A DNA stretch of 64,000 nucleotides from Acidimangrovimonas sediminis (GTDB lineage Bacteria > Pseudomonadota > Alphaproteobacteria > Rhodobacterales > Rhodobacteraceae). Every line of letters begins with the position of its first letter. The first letter of the stretch is position 1. Both the position numbers and the translations under genes were made by a program. Below are positions 1 to 7,690 of this stretch, one piece after another. The notes under the pieces are model-generated. The model saw only the letters and a program-made list of their open reading frames with translations, was not told where the DNA came from and ran no database searches. The stretch lies in NCBI RefSeq assembly GCF_002871005.1, contig NZ_PHSN01000014.1, forward strand, positions 62,001 to 126,000. Direction: 5' to 3'.

Positions 1-119
1 AGCGCCCCCGCCTTCTCGGCCGAGCGGGCAAGACCGGTCACGCTGTGGCCCGCGGCCAGCAGATCGGCGGTGACGGCGGCCCCGATGAACCCCGTGGCGC
101 CGGTTACGAAGACATGCAT
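1..119 (-). CDS. NAD-dependent epimerase/NmrA-like extended SDR (N-terminal part only)
   Basis: The first about 39 residues of a leftward gene that runs off the window. The translation begins MHVFVTGATGFIGAAV, which is the Rossmann nucleotide-binding start (TGATGFIG) of extended short-chain dehydrogenases such as sugar epimerases and NmrA-like quinone reductases. The start is the ATG read leftward from position 119, with purine-rich AGGAGAAGATC just upstream. It is divergent from the HTH regulator at 225. MmyB-type regulators are often found beside an oxidoreductase of this kind that they control. The substrate cannot be told from this fragment. Confidence 0.8.
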   Translation of the reverse strand, partial: MHVFVTGATGFIGAAVTADLLAAGHSVTGLARSAEKAGA

Positions 120-169
120 GGATCTTCTCCTCATTGCGATATGGACGCTACCTGCGCACGGATGCTATC

Positions 170-210
170 GTGTTAAAGTAGTGACTTTATCCTGTTATAC
201 GGCTTAACAG
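170..210. promoter_or_regulatory. Pair of inverted repeats in a divergent promoter region
   Basis: Two perfect inverted repeats lie in the AT-rich gap between the divergent genes: TAAAGT-AGTG-ACTTTA at 174-189 and CTGTTA-N7-TAACAG at 192-210. A further GTGTTA half-site at 170-175 sits 22 bp, about two helical turns, before the CTGTTA half-site. The second repeat ends four bases before the Shine-Dalgarno of the HTH gene. They are probably operators for that regulator, acting on itself and on the epimerase-like gene. This is inferred from position and symmetry only. Confidence 0.55.
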
Positions 211-224
211 GCTGGAAGGTGAGC

Positions 225-1091
225 ATGGACGGCACATCCCCCCGCAGCCCCGATGGCAAGCAACCCCTCGGCCAGAGCCTGGGCCAGTACCTGAAGGACC
301 GCCGCGCCCGGCTGGACCCGGCTGCCCTCGGCTATCCGGAGGGGCGCCGCCGCACCCCGGGGCTGCGGCGCGAAGAGGTCGCGCAGCGCGCCCATATCTC
401 TCCCGCCTGGTACACCTGGCTGGAACAGGGGCGCGGCGGCGCGCCCTCGGCCGATGTGCTGGACCGGGTGGCGCGGGCGCTGATGCTGACGGATGCCGAG
501 CGTGAGCATCTGTACATGCTGGGCCGGGGGCACCCGCCGGAACGGCACAGCCGCCATGCCGAGGATATCTCGCCTCGGCTGCAACGGGTGCTGGATGCCC
601 TCGACCCCTGCCCCGCGCTGATCCGCAACGTGGCCTTCGACGTGCTGGGCTGGAACCGTGCCGCGACCGTGCTGCTGAGCGACTATGAAAAGGAGCCCCC
701 GGAGGCGCGCAACATCCTGCGGCGGATGTTCCTCGACCCCCGGTCGCGGGAGGCCCAGCACGACTGGCTTTCGGTCGCGCGGTTCATCGTCGCCAGCTTC
801 CGGGCCGAGGCGCTGCAAGCGGCCGGCGATCCGCACGTGCAGGAGCTGCTGGACGAACTGACCCGTGCAAGCCCCGACTTCGCCGCGATCTGGCGCGAGA
901 GCGAGGTCATAGGCCCCTTCGGCGGTGAGAAGGTGCTGCGGCACCCCGTCTTCGGCGACCTGCGGATGGAGTTCTCCTCCTTCGGGGTGGACGGGCGTTC
1001 CGACCTGACGCTGCTGATCTTTTCGCCCCTCTCGCCCGAAGACAAGGACCGCTTCCGCGCCGCTGTCGAGGGAGGCGGGCCCGGCGCATAG
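225..1091 (+). CDS. XRE-family HTH regulator with MmyB-like ligand-binding domain
   Basis: A cytoplasmic transcription regulator of 288 residues. An XRE-type helix-turn-helix occupies roughly residues 20-80 (TPGLRREEVAQRAHISPAWYT is its core), followed by the MmyB-like, PAS-related domain (about 105-270), in which WNRAATVLL and DWLSVARFIVASFR are typical. The family usually represses a neighbouring oxidoreductase gene and is released by a small, often fatty-acid-like ligand. GTG at 219 is also in frame, but ATG at 225 has GGAAGG five bases upstream and is preferred. The gene is divergent from the epimerase-like gene and likely autoregulated through the repeats at 170-210. Confidence 0.85.
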   Translation: MDGTSPRSPDGKQPLGQSLGQYLKDRRARLDPAALGYPEGRRRTPGLRREEVAQRAHISPAWYTWLEQGRGGAPSADVLDRVARALMLTDAEREHLYMLGRGHPPERHSRHAEDISPRLQRVLDALDPCPALIRNVAFDVLGWNRAATVLLSDYEKEPPEARNILRRMFLDPRSREAQHDWLSVARFIVASFRAEALQAAGDPHVQELLDELTRASPDFAAIWRESEVIGPFGGEKVLRHPVFGDLRMEFSSFGVDGRSDLTLLIFSPLSPEDKDRFRAAVEGGGPGA

Positions 1092-1235
1092 GACACCCCG
1101 TTCAGACCGCAATCAGGGCCGAGGGCCCAAGGACCGGAAGATTTGCGACACCGCCCATGGCAGACGGTGCCTGCCCCCGCAGGCCGCAAGCCCGGGGTGA
1201 CAGGACGCCGCCGTCCCGGACCATAGGCGACGAAT

Positions 1236-2147
1236 TCAGGTCGTGGCCCCCTGGCCGACCGGGGGCGCGCCGTCCTCCTCGGTCAACACGAATTCGCAGG
1301 TGACGCAGACCGGGCACTCCCCCGGGACCAGCCAGCCTTCGAAGATCGCGCCGTCCACATCGACGATCGCGATGCGCAGCCTTGCCGCCCCGACCTCTTC
1401 CGCGTTCCCTTCCCCAGCCTCCTGCGGCGCGTCGTAACGCCCGTCGAGGACGAGGAATTCCGACGCGAAGGAATGCATTGGCGGCGCGTCATCAAAGACC
1501 GCGCCGTTCAGGCTGCCGATGCCGCGGATCCGGGCGCGCCGCCAGCCTGCCTCGCGGCAGATGGCCGCCAGCGCAGTCGGCACATCGGTGTTGGGCTTCA
1601 GCGTGACGGCCAGCGCCCGCGGGCGCGGCGGCGACATGCCCATCGGTTCGGCGGCGAAAAGGCGAAAGCAGGTCTCCGCGTCCTCGCGCGAGACGAAGGC
1701 GCCGCCCGTCAGGCCGATGCCCTGCACCGCGATCTCAGCCGCCGCGCGGCTGTCGGGGCAGAGCAGATGCCCCATCTCGACCGGCCCGCCCTCCGCCTGC
1801 CAGCTCCCGTGACAATGGACGAAGGGCGCACCTTCGCGCCACCCCACGATCGCGCCCGCCCGCAGCACCGTCGCAGCGGGATGGGCGATGGTCGGCGAAT
1901 ACCACGCGGCATGGCTGTCATCGGGCGACGGAGCGGGCATGACGAAGGCGAACGGGGCAAGCGGCGCCGCCGACATCTCGACATAGGCGCTGTCACAGCC
2001 CGCGGCGCGCAGGCCGCGGGCCAGCCCCTCCTCGACCGTCTGGCCCGGTGCGATGGAAAAGCTGATCGGCTGCACCCTGGCCGGTGCCCGGGTGTCACGG
2101 TCGGGCGACACCGGGCCGGGGTGGCGGATCTCCGGGTTAAGCGGCAT
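1236..2147 (-). CDS. Tandem PPC (DUF296/PCC-domain) protein
   Basis: A 303-residue protein made of two copies of the plant-and-prokaryote conserved (PPC, DUF296) fold. The first copy (about residues 25-165) keeps HCHGSW followed by MGHLLC, matching the family's H-x-H and GGHL elements. The second (about 185-295) has GIGSLNGAVF, EFLVLDG and FEGWLVPGECPVCVT, which correspond to the same elements. Bacterial PPC proteins form small trimers of unsettled biochemical role. It is the last gene of the leftward unit IclR - thiolase - ligase - PPC, 21 bases after the ligase stop, so a part in the same acyl-CoA pathway is likely. Neither signal peptide nor membrane segment is seen. Confidence 0.75.
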   Translation of the reverse strand: MPLNPEIRHPGPVSPDRDTRAPARVQPISFSIAPGQTVEEGLARGLRAAGCDSAYVEMSAAPLAPFAFVMPAPSPDDSHAAWYSPTIAHPAATVLRAGAIVGWREGAPFVHCHGSWQAEGGPVEMGHLLCPDSRAAAEIAVQGIGLTGGAFVSREDAETCFRLFAAEPMGMSPPRPRALAVTLKPNTDVPTALAAICREAGWRRARIRGIGSLNGAVFDDAPPMHSFASEFLVLDGRYDAPQEAGEGNAEEVGAARLRIAIVDVDGAIFEGWLVPGECPVCVTCEFVLTEEDGAPPVGQGATT

Positions 2148-2168
2148 GGCGACGATCCCCTCCCGGCA

Positions 2169-3803
2169 TCACGCGTCCTGCCCGAGGGTCAGCAGCCCCC
2201 GCGCCTCGAGCGTCTCGCGCACCAGCTTCTTGGTGATCTTGCCGTAGGCCGACTTGGGCATCTCGTCGAGAAAGAGGATCCGCTTGGGGATCTTGTAACG
2301 CGAGACCTTCTCGGCCAGCAGTGCGGCGATTTCCGCCTCCGTCACCGTGGCGCCCGGCTTGGGCACGCAGACCGCGACGCCCACCTCGCCCCATTGCGGA
2401 TCGGGCACCCCGAACACCGCGACCTCGCTCAAGGCCGGGTGGGTCAGGATCTTTTCCTCGATCTCGCGCGGGTAGATGTTCGAACCGCCCGAGATGTACA
2501 TGTCCGAGGCACGGCCGGTGATGAACAGAAACCCCTCGGTGTCGAGATGGCCAAGATCCCCGGTGCGGAACCAGCCGTCGCGGAACGATTTCGCATTCGC
2601 TTCGGGGTTGCGGTAATAGCCGGCGAAGACCCCCGGGCCGGTCACGCAGATCTCTCCGGTCTCGCCCGCCGGCAGGATCGTGCCGTCCTCGGCCTGGATC
2701 GTCACCTCCATCGCGGTACGCTCATAACCACAGGTGCCCGGACGGGCGTCGGCGGTGTCCTCCGGCCGGTGGGCATGCGGGGGCAGCACGGTGATGTTGC
2801 CGGTCACCTCGCCCAGCCCGAAATACTGCACGAGGACCGGGCCCAGCTTGGCCAGCGCGCGCTTCTGATCCTCGCGGTACATCGGCGCGCCCGCATAGAT
2901 CACGTAGCGGATCGAACTTCGGTCATACGCGTCGACCGCCGGATGCTCGATCAGCCGCTTCACGATCGTGGGCACGGTGAACATGGTGGAAACCTTCCAC
3001 CGCTCCACCAGCGACCAGACCTCGGCCACGTCGAAATTGGCGGCGGCGGGCAGGATCGTCGCCACCCCCGCCGCGACCTGGGTCAGCTGGTGCACCCCCG
3101 CGCCGTGCGAAAGCGGCGCCACCACGATCGAACGGTCTTGCCCGGTCAGCCCGGGCATCAGGTCGCACAGATGGTTCGTCACGATATAGGCCATCTGCCC
3201 ATGGGTCAGGACCGCCGCCTTGGGCCGGCCCGTCGTGCCCGAGGTGAAGAAGAACCAGCAGGGATCGTCGCGGTCCACCGCCGCATCGCCGACCACCGCA
3301 CCAAGGTGTTCCGCGACCAGCCCGTCGTAATCCGGCCCGAACCCGGCCTGACCGATCGCCACGACGAAGTCCGGCGGAGAGGCCAGCGCGCTGCAGGCGG
3401 CGGCATGATCGGGAAAGTCCGCGTTGCAGATCATGCCCTTCGCCCCGCTCGCCTCGCACAGGTAGGCAACCTCGTCCGGGGTCTGGCGATAGTTCGTCGG
3501 CACCCAGACCGCACCGAGGCGGAAGCACGCGAACATCGACTCGAACATCTGGTTGCAGTTTTGCGACTGCACCAGGATGCGGTCGCCCTTGCGCACGCCG
3601 AACCGGTCGCGCAGGCATGCCGCCATGGCGTTGATGCGACCCTCGAACTCGGCCCAGGTCCAGAGGCTGTCGCCCCAGATCACGGCGGGCTCGCCTGCCT
3701 GGCGCCGGGCCGCGCGCGTGACGAAATGCGCAAGGTTCGACACCCGGGTGGAAACCGGGGCAAAGCCCGGATCGAACGCCGTTTCGCGATAACCGGTGGT
3801 CAT
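2169..3803 (-). CDS. Class I adenylate-forming acyl-CoA ligase
   Basis: A 544-residue AMP-dependent synthetase, which activates a carboxylic acid through an acyl-adenylate and transfers it to CoA. The phosphate-binding loop FTSGTTGRPKAAVLTHG is at about residues 186-202. YFGLGEVTG, GWFRTGDLG and the C-terminal catalytic lysine in SAYGKITKK are all present. The start is the ATG at 3803, whose first bases overlap the thiolase stop codon (ATGA at 3800-3803), so the two are translationally coupled. The long upstream extension of the frame runs through the thiolase and is not real. It presumably supplies the thioester that the thiolase cleaves. The acid is unknown; a short or medium, possibly aromatic acid fits the family. 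Confidence 0.9.
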   Translation of the reverse strand: MTTGYRETAFDPGFAPVSTRVSNLAHFVTRAARRQAGEPAVIWGDSLWTWAEFEGRINAMAACLRDRFGVRKGDRILVQSQNCNQMFESMFACFRLGAVWVPTNYRQTPDEVAYLCEASGAKGMICNADFPDHAAACSALASPPDFVVAIGQAGFGPDYDGLVAEHLGAVVGDAAVDRDDPCWFFFTSGTTGRPKAAVLTHGQMAYIVTNHLCDLMPGLTGQDRSIVVAPLSHGAGVHQLTQVAAGVATILPAAANFDVAEVWSLVERWKVSTMFTVPTIVKRLIEHPAVDAYDRSSIRYVIYAGAPMYREDQKRALAKLGPVLVQYFGLGEVTGNITVLPPHAHRPEDTADARPGTCGYERTAMEVTIQAEDGTILPAGETGEICVTGPGVFAGYYRNPEANAKSFRDGWFRTGDLGHLDTEGFLFITGRASDMYISGGSNIYPREIEEKILTHPALSEVAVFGVPDPQWGEVGVAVCVPKPGATVTEAEIAALLAEKVSRYKIPKRILFLDEMPKSAYGKITKKLVRETLEARGLLTLGQDA

Positions 3804-4969
3804 TTCACCCGCTCCAGGATCGAGACGTAGTTGGCCACGGCGGCGCCGCCCATGTTGAAGACACCGGCCATGCCCGCGCCGGGGATCTGCATCGCGCCCG
3901 CCTCGCCCATCAGCTGCATCGCCGCCAGAACATGCATCGACACGCCCGTAGCGCCGATCGGGTGGCCCTTGGCCTTCAGCCCGCCCGAGGGGTTCACCGG
4001 CAGCTTGCCGCCCTTCTGCGTCAGCCCCTCGCGAAGGATCCGCCCGCCCTGGCCCGGCTCGGCCAGACCCATCGCCTCGTATTCGATCAGCTCGGCGATG
4101 GTGAAGCAGTCGTGCGTCTCGACGAAATCCAGATCGTCGAGGGTGACGCCCGCGTCCTCCAGCGCCTTGACCCATGCCCGGCGCGCGCCGTCAAACGCGA
4201 TCGGGTCGCGGCGGCTCAGCGCCAGCACGTCGTTCTGGTGGCTGCGCGCGCGGAACCCGATGGCGCGCGCAAGACCCGCCGCCGTCTCCTCATCCGCCAG
4301 CACCAGCGCCGCGGCACCGTCGGACACCAGAGAGCAATCGGTGCGCCGCAGCGGTTGCGCGACATAGGGGTTCTTGTCGGAAATCGTGTTGCAGAAATCG
4401 AAGCCGAAATCCTTCTGCATGTGGGCGTAGGGGTTCACCGCGCCGTTCGCATGGTTCTTGGCCGCGATCATCGCCAGCTCTTCCGACTTGTCCCCGTACC
4501 GCTGGAAATAGGTCCGCGCGATGCCGCCGAAGACACCTGCGAAACCGCCGTCGATCTCGGATTCCTCGGGCCGGTAGCAGGCACCGAGAAGGATATCGCC
4601 CACCTCTGCCGTGGGGGTGGCCGTCATCTTCTCGGCCCCGACCACAAGGGCGATCCGCCCGCGTCCGCTCTCGATGAAATCCATCGCGCCGTGCAGCGCC
4701 GCGGACCCCGTGGCGCAGGCGTTCTCATACCGCGTGGCCGGAGTGGTGGCGAGGCCCTCATGCACCATGCCCACCAGCGCCCCCTGGAAATCCTGCTTGG
4801 AGAAGCCGTTGTTCATGACGCCGACGAAAATCCCGTCGACCGCCTCGGCGCCGACGCCCGCGTGATCCAGCGCCTGTGCCACCACCTCGGCCATCAGCGC
4901 TTCGGTCGAGGGCGCCTCGGACTTGCCGAACTTGCCATGGTGCCAACCGACGATCTGTGCCTTGCTCAT
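3800..4969 (-). CDS. Thiolase (SCP-x type acetyl-CoA acyltransferase)
   Basis: A 389-residue thiolase. The nucleophilic cysteine lies in ENACATGSAA (Cys85). The SCP-x-type HDCF motif is at residues 287-290 and the base histidine is in KGHPIGATG (His336). The usual second catalytic cysteine near the end is replaced by GMAGVFNMGG, as is common in the SCP-x/acyltransferase branch, which cleaves or transfers branched or steroid-like 3-ketoacyl groups rather than acetoacetyl-CoA alone. The start is at 4969, with AGGAGGAGA lying inside the end of the IclR gene. It overlaps that gene's stop by ATGA and the ligase start by ATGA, so it is the middle of a tightly coupled operon. Confidence 0.9.
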   Translation of the reverse strand: MSKAQIVGWHHGKFGKSEAPSTEALMAEVVAQALDHAGVGAEAVDGIFVGVMNNGFSKQDFQGALVGMVHEGLATTPATRYENACATGSAALHGAMDFIESGRGRIALVVGAEKMTATPTAEVGDILLGACYRPEESEIDGGFAGVFGGIARTYFQRYGDKSEELAMIAAKNHANGAVNPYAHMQKDFGFDFCNTISDKNPYVAQPLRRTDCSLVSDGAAALVLADEETAAGLARAIGFRARSHQNDVLALSRRDPIAFDGARRAWVKALEDAGVTLDDLDFVETHDCFTIAELIEYEAMGLAEPGQGGRILREGLTQKGGKLPVNPSGGLKAKGHPIGATGVSMHVLAAMQLMGEAGAMQIPGAGMAGVFNMGGAAVANYVSILERVK

Positions 4970-5796
4970 CCTTGTCTCCTCCTGTTTCCAAGGGTTGCCC
5001 CGGCGGATGCGCGCGGGGCGAACATGCGTTCCAGCTTCTGTTCGATGCGGGCCTTCTCGGTGCGCATCAGGGTGACCAGCTCGGCCCGCCGCGCGTCGCC
5101 CATGCGGCTGTCGATCGCGGCGATCGACAGGGCGCCCGCGACCCGGCCGTCAGGATAATGCACCGCCATGCCGATCGCCCAGGAATTCGCCAGCACCAGA
5201 CCGGGGTTCAGGGAATGCCCCTCGGCCCGGGCCCGGCACACCTGCTCGTGCAGCACCTCTGCCGTGTATTGCGGGTAGCGCGCCGCAAGCTCCGCGGCAT
5301 TCTCGGAGATCACCTGCTCGATCTCCTCGTCGGACAGCTCCGCCAGCAGCGCGGCGGAACCCGCGCCGATCCCCAGCGGATGGTGCTCCCCCGCCACCAG
5401 CACATGCGTGCGGATCGGAAAACGCCCCTCCTCTCGCTGGAGGCAGACGGAATGGCCCCGCCGCATGACCGAGAAGAAGGCCGTATCCTCGCTGGCATCG
5501 GTCAGCCGCCGCAAGCTTTCCCCCGTGATCTCAAGCAGACCATGCCGCCCGGCGGCCAGCGCCCCCATGACGAAGGCCTCCTCGCCCAGGTGATAGCGGC
5601 GGCTGGCCTCATCCTGCTCCACCAGCCCCGCGCGGATCAATGCCAGCATCAACCGCCGGACCGTCGGCTTGTTCAGCCCGCTTTCCTGCATCAGCCCCGA
5701 CAGGCCGATCCCCTCGGCCGCATTGCGCCGGACGACGGCCAGAAGGCCAAGCGCACGGTCCACGCTTTGCGCGCCGGAAAGGGCCTGATCGGTCAT
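4966..5796 (-). CDS. IclR-family transcription regulator (first of three)
   Basis: A 276-residue regulator with an N-terminal winged helix (residues about 8-70, recognition segment LNKPTVRRLMLAL) and the C-terminal IclR effector domain (HHPLGIGAGSAALLA, NPGLVLANSWAIGMAV). The family senses pathway metabolites and usually represses the catabolic genes. The frame continues upstream to 5907, but that would cover the operator at 5818-5830, so ATG at 5796 is preferred. It is the first gene of its own unit, ahead of thiolase, ligase and PPC protein. Palindromes of the same type lie before this gene, before the divergent SDR and around the TRAP promoter, which makes it the likely regulator of all three units. 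Confidence 0.9.
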   Translation of the reverse strand: MTDQALSGAQSVDRALGLLAVVRRNAAEGIGLSGLMQESGLNKPTVRRLMLALIRAGLVEQDEASRRYHLGEEAFVMGALAAGRHGLLEITGESLRRLTDASEDTAFFSVMRRGHSVCLQREEGRFPIRTHVLVAGEHHPLGIGAGSAALLAELSDEEIEQVISENAAELAARYPQYTAEVLHEQVCRARAEGHSLNPGLVLANSWAIGMAVHYPDGRVAGALSIAAIDSRMGDARRAELVTLMRTEKARIEQKLERMFAPRASAGATLGNRRRQG

Positions 5797-5817
5797 GCGA
5801 ACCTCACGCAGGGATAA

Positions 5818-5830
5818 TTCATAATATGGA
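5818..5830. promoter_or_regulatory. IclR operator, site A
   Basis: TTCATAATATGGA, an imperfect 13-bp palindrome 21 bases before the IclR start. It matches the pattern TCCAYAATRTGGA seen at three other places (5935-5947, 10639-10651, 10757-10769). Its centre at 5824 is 117 bp from that of site B. Probably a site for autoregulation and control of the thiolase-ligase operon. Confidence 0.6.
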
Positions 5831-5923
5831 CCACTTTTCCGAGTCTTTCTTGCATGATCTATTTTTGTGGCGCCAAGGTGACTTTTCAAGCCACAAATCA
5901 TGGGCAATCATGCGAACAGGAAA

Positions 5924-5947
5924 AATGTGGATGATCCACATTATGGA
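5924..5947. promoter_or_regulatory. IclR operator, site B (overlapping palindromes)
   Basis: AATGTGGAT-G-ATCCACATT at 5924-5942 is a perfect 19-bp palindrome. It overlaps TCCACATTATGGA at 5935-5947, so three half-sites (AATGTGGA, TCCACATT, ATTATGGA) stand in a row. It lies 18 bases before the divergent SDR start and probably controls it. Confidence 0.7.
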
Positions 5948-5965
5948 CCTTGTGGAGGAGAGTTC

Positions 5966-6799
5966 ATGACACATTCCGAGGAGGAGCCCGGGCGCACACC
6001 GGCCGGCGGACGCGTGGCGGGGAAGGCGATCCTGATGCTGGGCGGCGGCGCGCCGGCCGAGGGGCTGAACAACGGCAAGGCGGCGGCACTGCTTTACGCA
6101 CGCGAAGGGGCGCGGCTGGCCATCGCCGACCGCGACCTTGCCGCAGCCGAACGCACCTGCGCCGCGCTTGGAGACGAGGGGTTCGCGGCGACGGCGGTTG
6201 AGGCCGACGTGACCGACAGCGACAGCCTGGCCCGGGCCTGCGCCGAGACGCGCGCGCAACTGGGCCGGATCGACATCCTGCACAACAACGTGGGCATCGC
6301 GGCGACGGGGGGCCCGGTCGAGACCTCCGAAGACAGCTGGAACCGCGTGATCGCCGTGAACCAGACCGGGGTGTTCCTGGCCTGCAAGCACGCGATTCCC
6401 TACATGCTTCAGGGCGGCGGCGGCGCCATCGTCAACATCTCGTCCGCCGCCGCGCTGCGCTGGATCGGCTTTCCCTATGCCGCCTACACCGCATCCAAGG
6501 CGGCGGTTCTGGCGCTGACGCAGAACGTCGCGCTGCAATATGCGGGCCAGGGGATCCGCGCCAATTGCGTCCTGCCCGGCCTGATGGACACGCCCATGAT
6601 CCGTGAGCCGCTGGCCGCAAGCTATGGCGCCGATGTCGAAACGATGCTTGCCAAGCGCAACGCCCAAAGCCCGACCGGCAAGATGGGCGACGCCTGGGAT
6701 ACCGCCTATGCCGCGCTGTTCCTGGCCTCGGACGAGGCGCGCTATGTCAACGGCACGCAGATCATCGTCGACGGCGGGCTGACCCAGCGCTGCGCCTGA
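5966..6799 (+). CDS. Short-chain dehydrogenase/reductase
   Basis: A 277-residue classical-length SDR. It keeps the NNVG structural motif (LHNNVGIA), NISSAAALRW with the catalytic serine, and YTASK with Tyr and Lys. The cofactor loop is atypical: LMLGGGAPAEGLNNGKA in place of TGxxxGxG, a form I recall from a subset of SDRs whose members carry an NGKA segment. GGAGGAG at 5953-5959 fixes the ATG at 5966 rather than the upstream ATG at 5900. Transcribed alone, divergent from the IclR gene, with the operator immediately before it. It probably oxidises or reduces a hydroxy/keto intermediate of the same pathway as the thiolase and ligase. Confidence 0.85.
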   Translation: MTHSEEEPGRTPAGGRVAGKAILMLGGGAPAEGLNNGKAAALLYAREGARLAIADRDLAAAERTCAALGDEGFAATAVEADVTDSDSLARACAETRAQLGRIDILHNNVGIAATGGPVETSEDSWNRVIAVNQTGVFLACKHAIPYMLQGGGGAIVNISSAAALRWIGFPYAAYTASKAAVLALTQNVALQYAGQGIRANCVLPGLMDTPMIREPLAASYGADVETMLAKRNAQSPTGKMGDAWDTAYAALFLASDEARYVNGTQIIVDGGLTQRCA

Positions 6800-6805
6800 G
6801 CGACA

Positions 6806-6863
6806 GGGGCGCGCGCCGCGATCCGTTCGACAAGGTTCCGTCCGGATGTGCCGCGCGCGCCCC
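6806..6863. terminator. Stem-loop between convergent genes
   Basis: GGGGCGCGCGC at 6806-6816 pairs perfectly with GCGCGCGCCCC at 6853-6863 around a 36-base loop. It fills the gap between two convergent SDR genes and could stop transcription from both sides. No U-tract follows, so it may act by blocking or need Rho. Confidence 0.4.
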
Positions 6864-6867
6864 ATGA

Positions 6868-7626
6868 TCAGACCCTCAGGCCGGCGCTGATGAATCCGCC
6901 GTCGACCGCGATGATCTGACCGGTGACGTAGCTGGCAGCGGGCGACAGCAGGAACGCCACCACCTCGGCGATCTCTTCCGGCGTGCCGTAGCGTTGCATC
7001 GGCACCCGGTCGTTCCACTGCTTGCGCACCTCGGGGGTGTGGACCTGCCGGGCAAGCGCGGTATCCACCGGCCCCGGCGCCACCGCGTTCACCCGGATGC
7101 CCTGCGCGCCCATCTCGGTCGCCATCACCTTCGTCATCTGGTTCACGCCGCCCTTCGAGGCGCCATAGGCGCTGCGCCCGCGGTTGCCGGTCAGGCCCGA
7201 GACCGACGAGATGTTGACGATGCTGCCGCCCCGCCCCTCGGCGATCCAGTGCCGCGCGGCGGTGCGCGCGATCAGGAACGACCCGGTCAGGTTCACGTCG
7301 AGGATGCGGCGGAACTTCTCGACCGGGGTGTCGATGGCAAGCGTATCGGCCGCGATCCCGGCCGAATTCACGACACCGGCCAGCCGCGCCGTCGCGCAGA
7401 CCGCCTTGAACGCCGCCTCGACCGCGGCCTCGTCGCTTACGTCGCAGTCGAGCGTATGACCCTCGGGCAGGCCCAGATCGGCCGCGGCCTGCGCCAGACG
7501 GTCGGCGCCGAGATCCATGAGGAAGACCTCCCACCCTGCCGCCTTCATCTTCGCCGCGACCGCCAGCCCGATGCCCGAGCCGCCGCCGGTGACGACGACC
7601 GCGTCAGCGCCTGCCGAATTTGACAT
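6868..7626 (-). CDS. Short-chain dehydrogenase/reductase (FabG-like)
   Basis: A 252-residue classical SDR with TGGGSGIG cofactor loop, NSAGIA, NISSVSG, YGASKGG and the C-terminal VDGGF. The frame opens at 7647, but ATG at 7626 has AGGAGGAAGT directly upstream and is the start. It is the last gene of the leftward unit DctP - DctQM - SDR, 64 bases after the transporter gene, so it probably acts on the imported compound. Substrate unknown. Confidence 0.88.
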   Translation of the reverse strand: MSNSAGADAVVVTGGGSGIGLAVAAKMKAAGWEVFLMDLGADRLAQAAADLGLPEGHTLDCDVSDEAAVEAAFKAVCATARLAGVVNSAGIAADTLAIDTPVEKFRRILDVNLTGSFLIARTAARHWIAEGRGGSIVNISSVSGLTGNRGRSAYGASKGGVNQMTKVMATEMGAQGIRVNAVAPGPVDTALARQVHTPEVRKQWNDRVPMQRYGTPEEIAEVVAFLLSPAASYVTGQIIAVDGGFISAGLRV

Positions 7627-7690
7627 ACTTCCTCCTTCGGGTGGCAACGCGGCCCCCGTTCTTCCGATGTTCAGACGTGAGGGATCAGCC

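Noticed and set aside
1473-3830. 785-residue rightward open frame
   Set aside because: It lies antisense to the PPC and ligase genes and is rich in Arg, His and Gly without any family motif, as expected of a shadow in GC-rich DNA.
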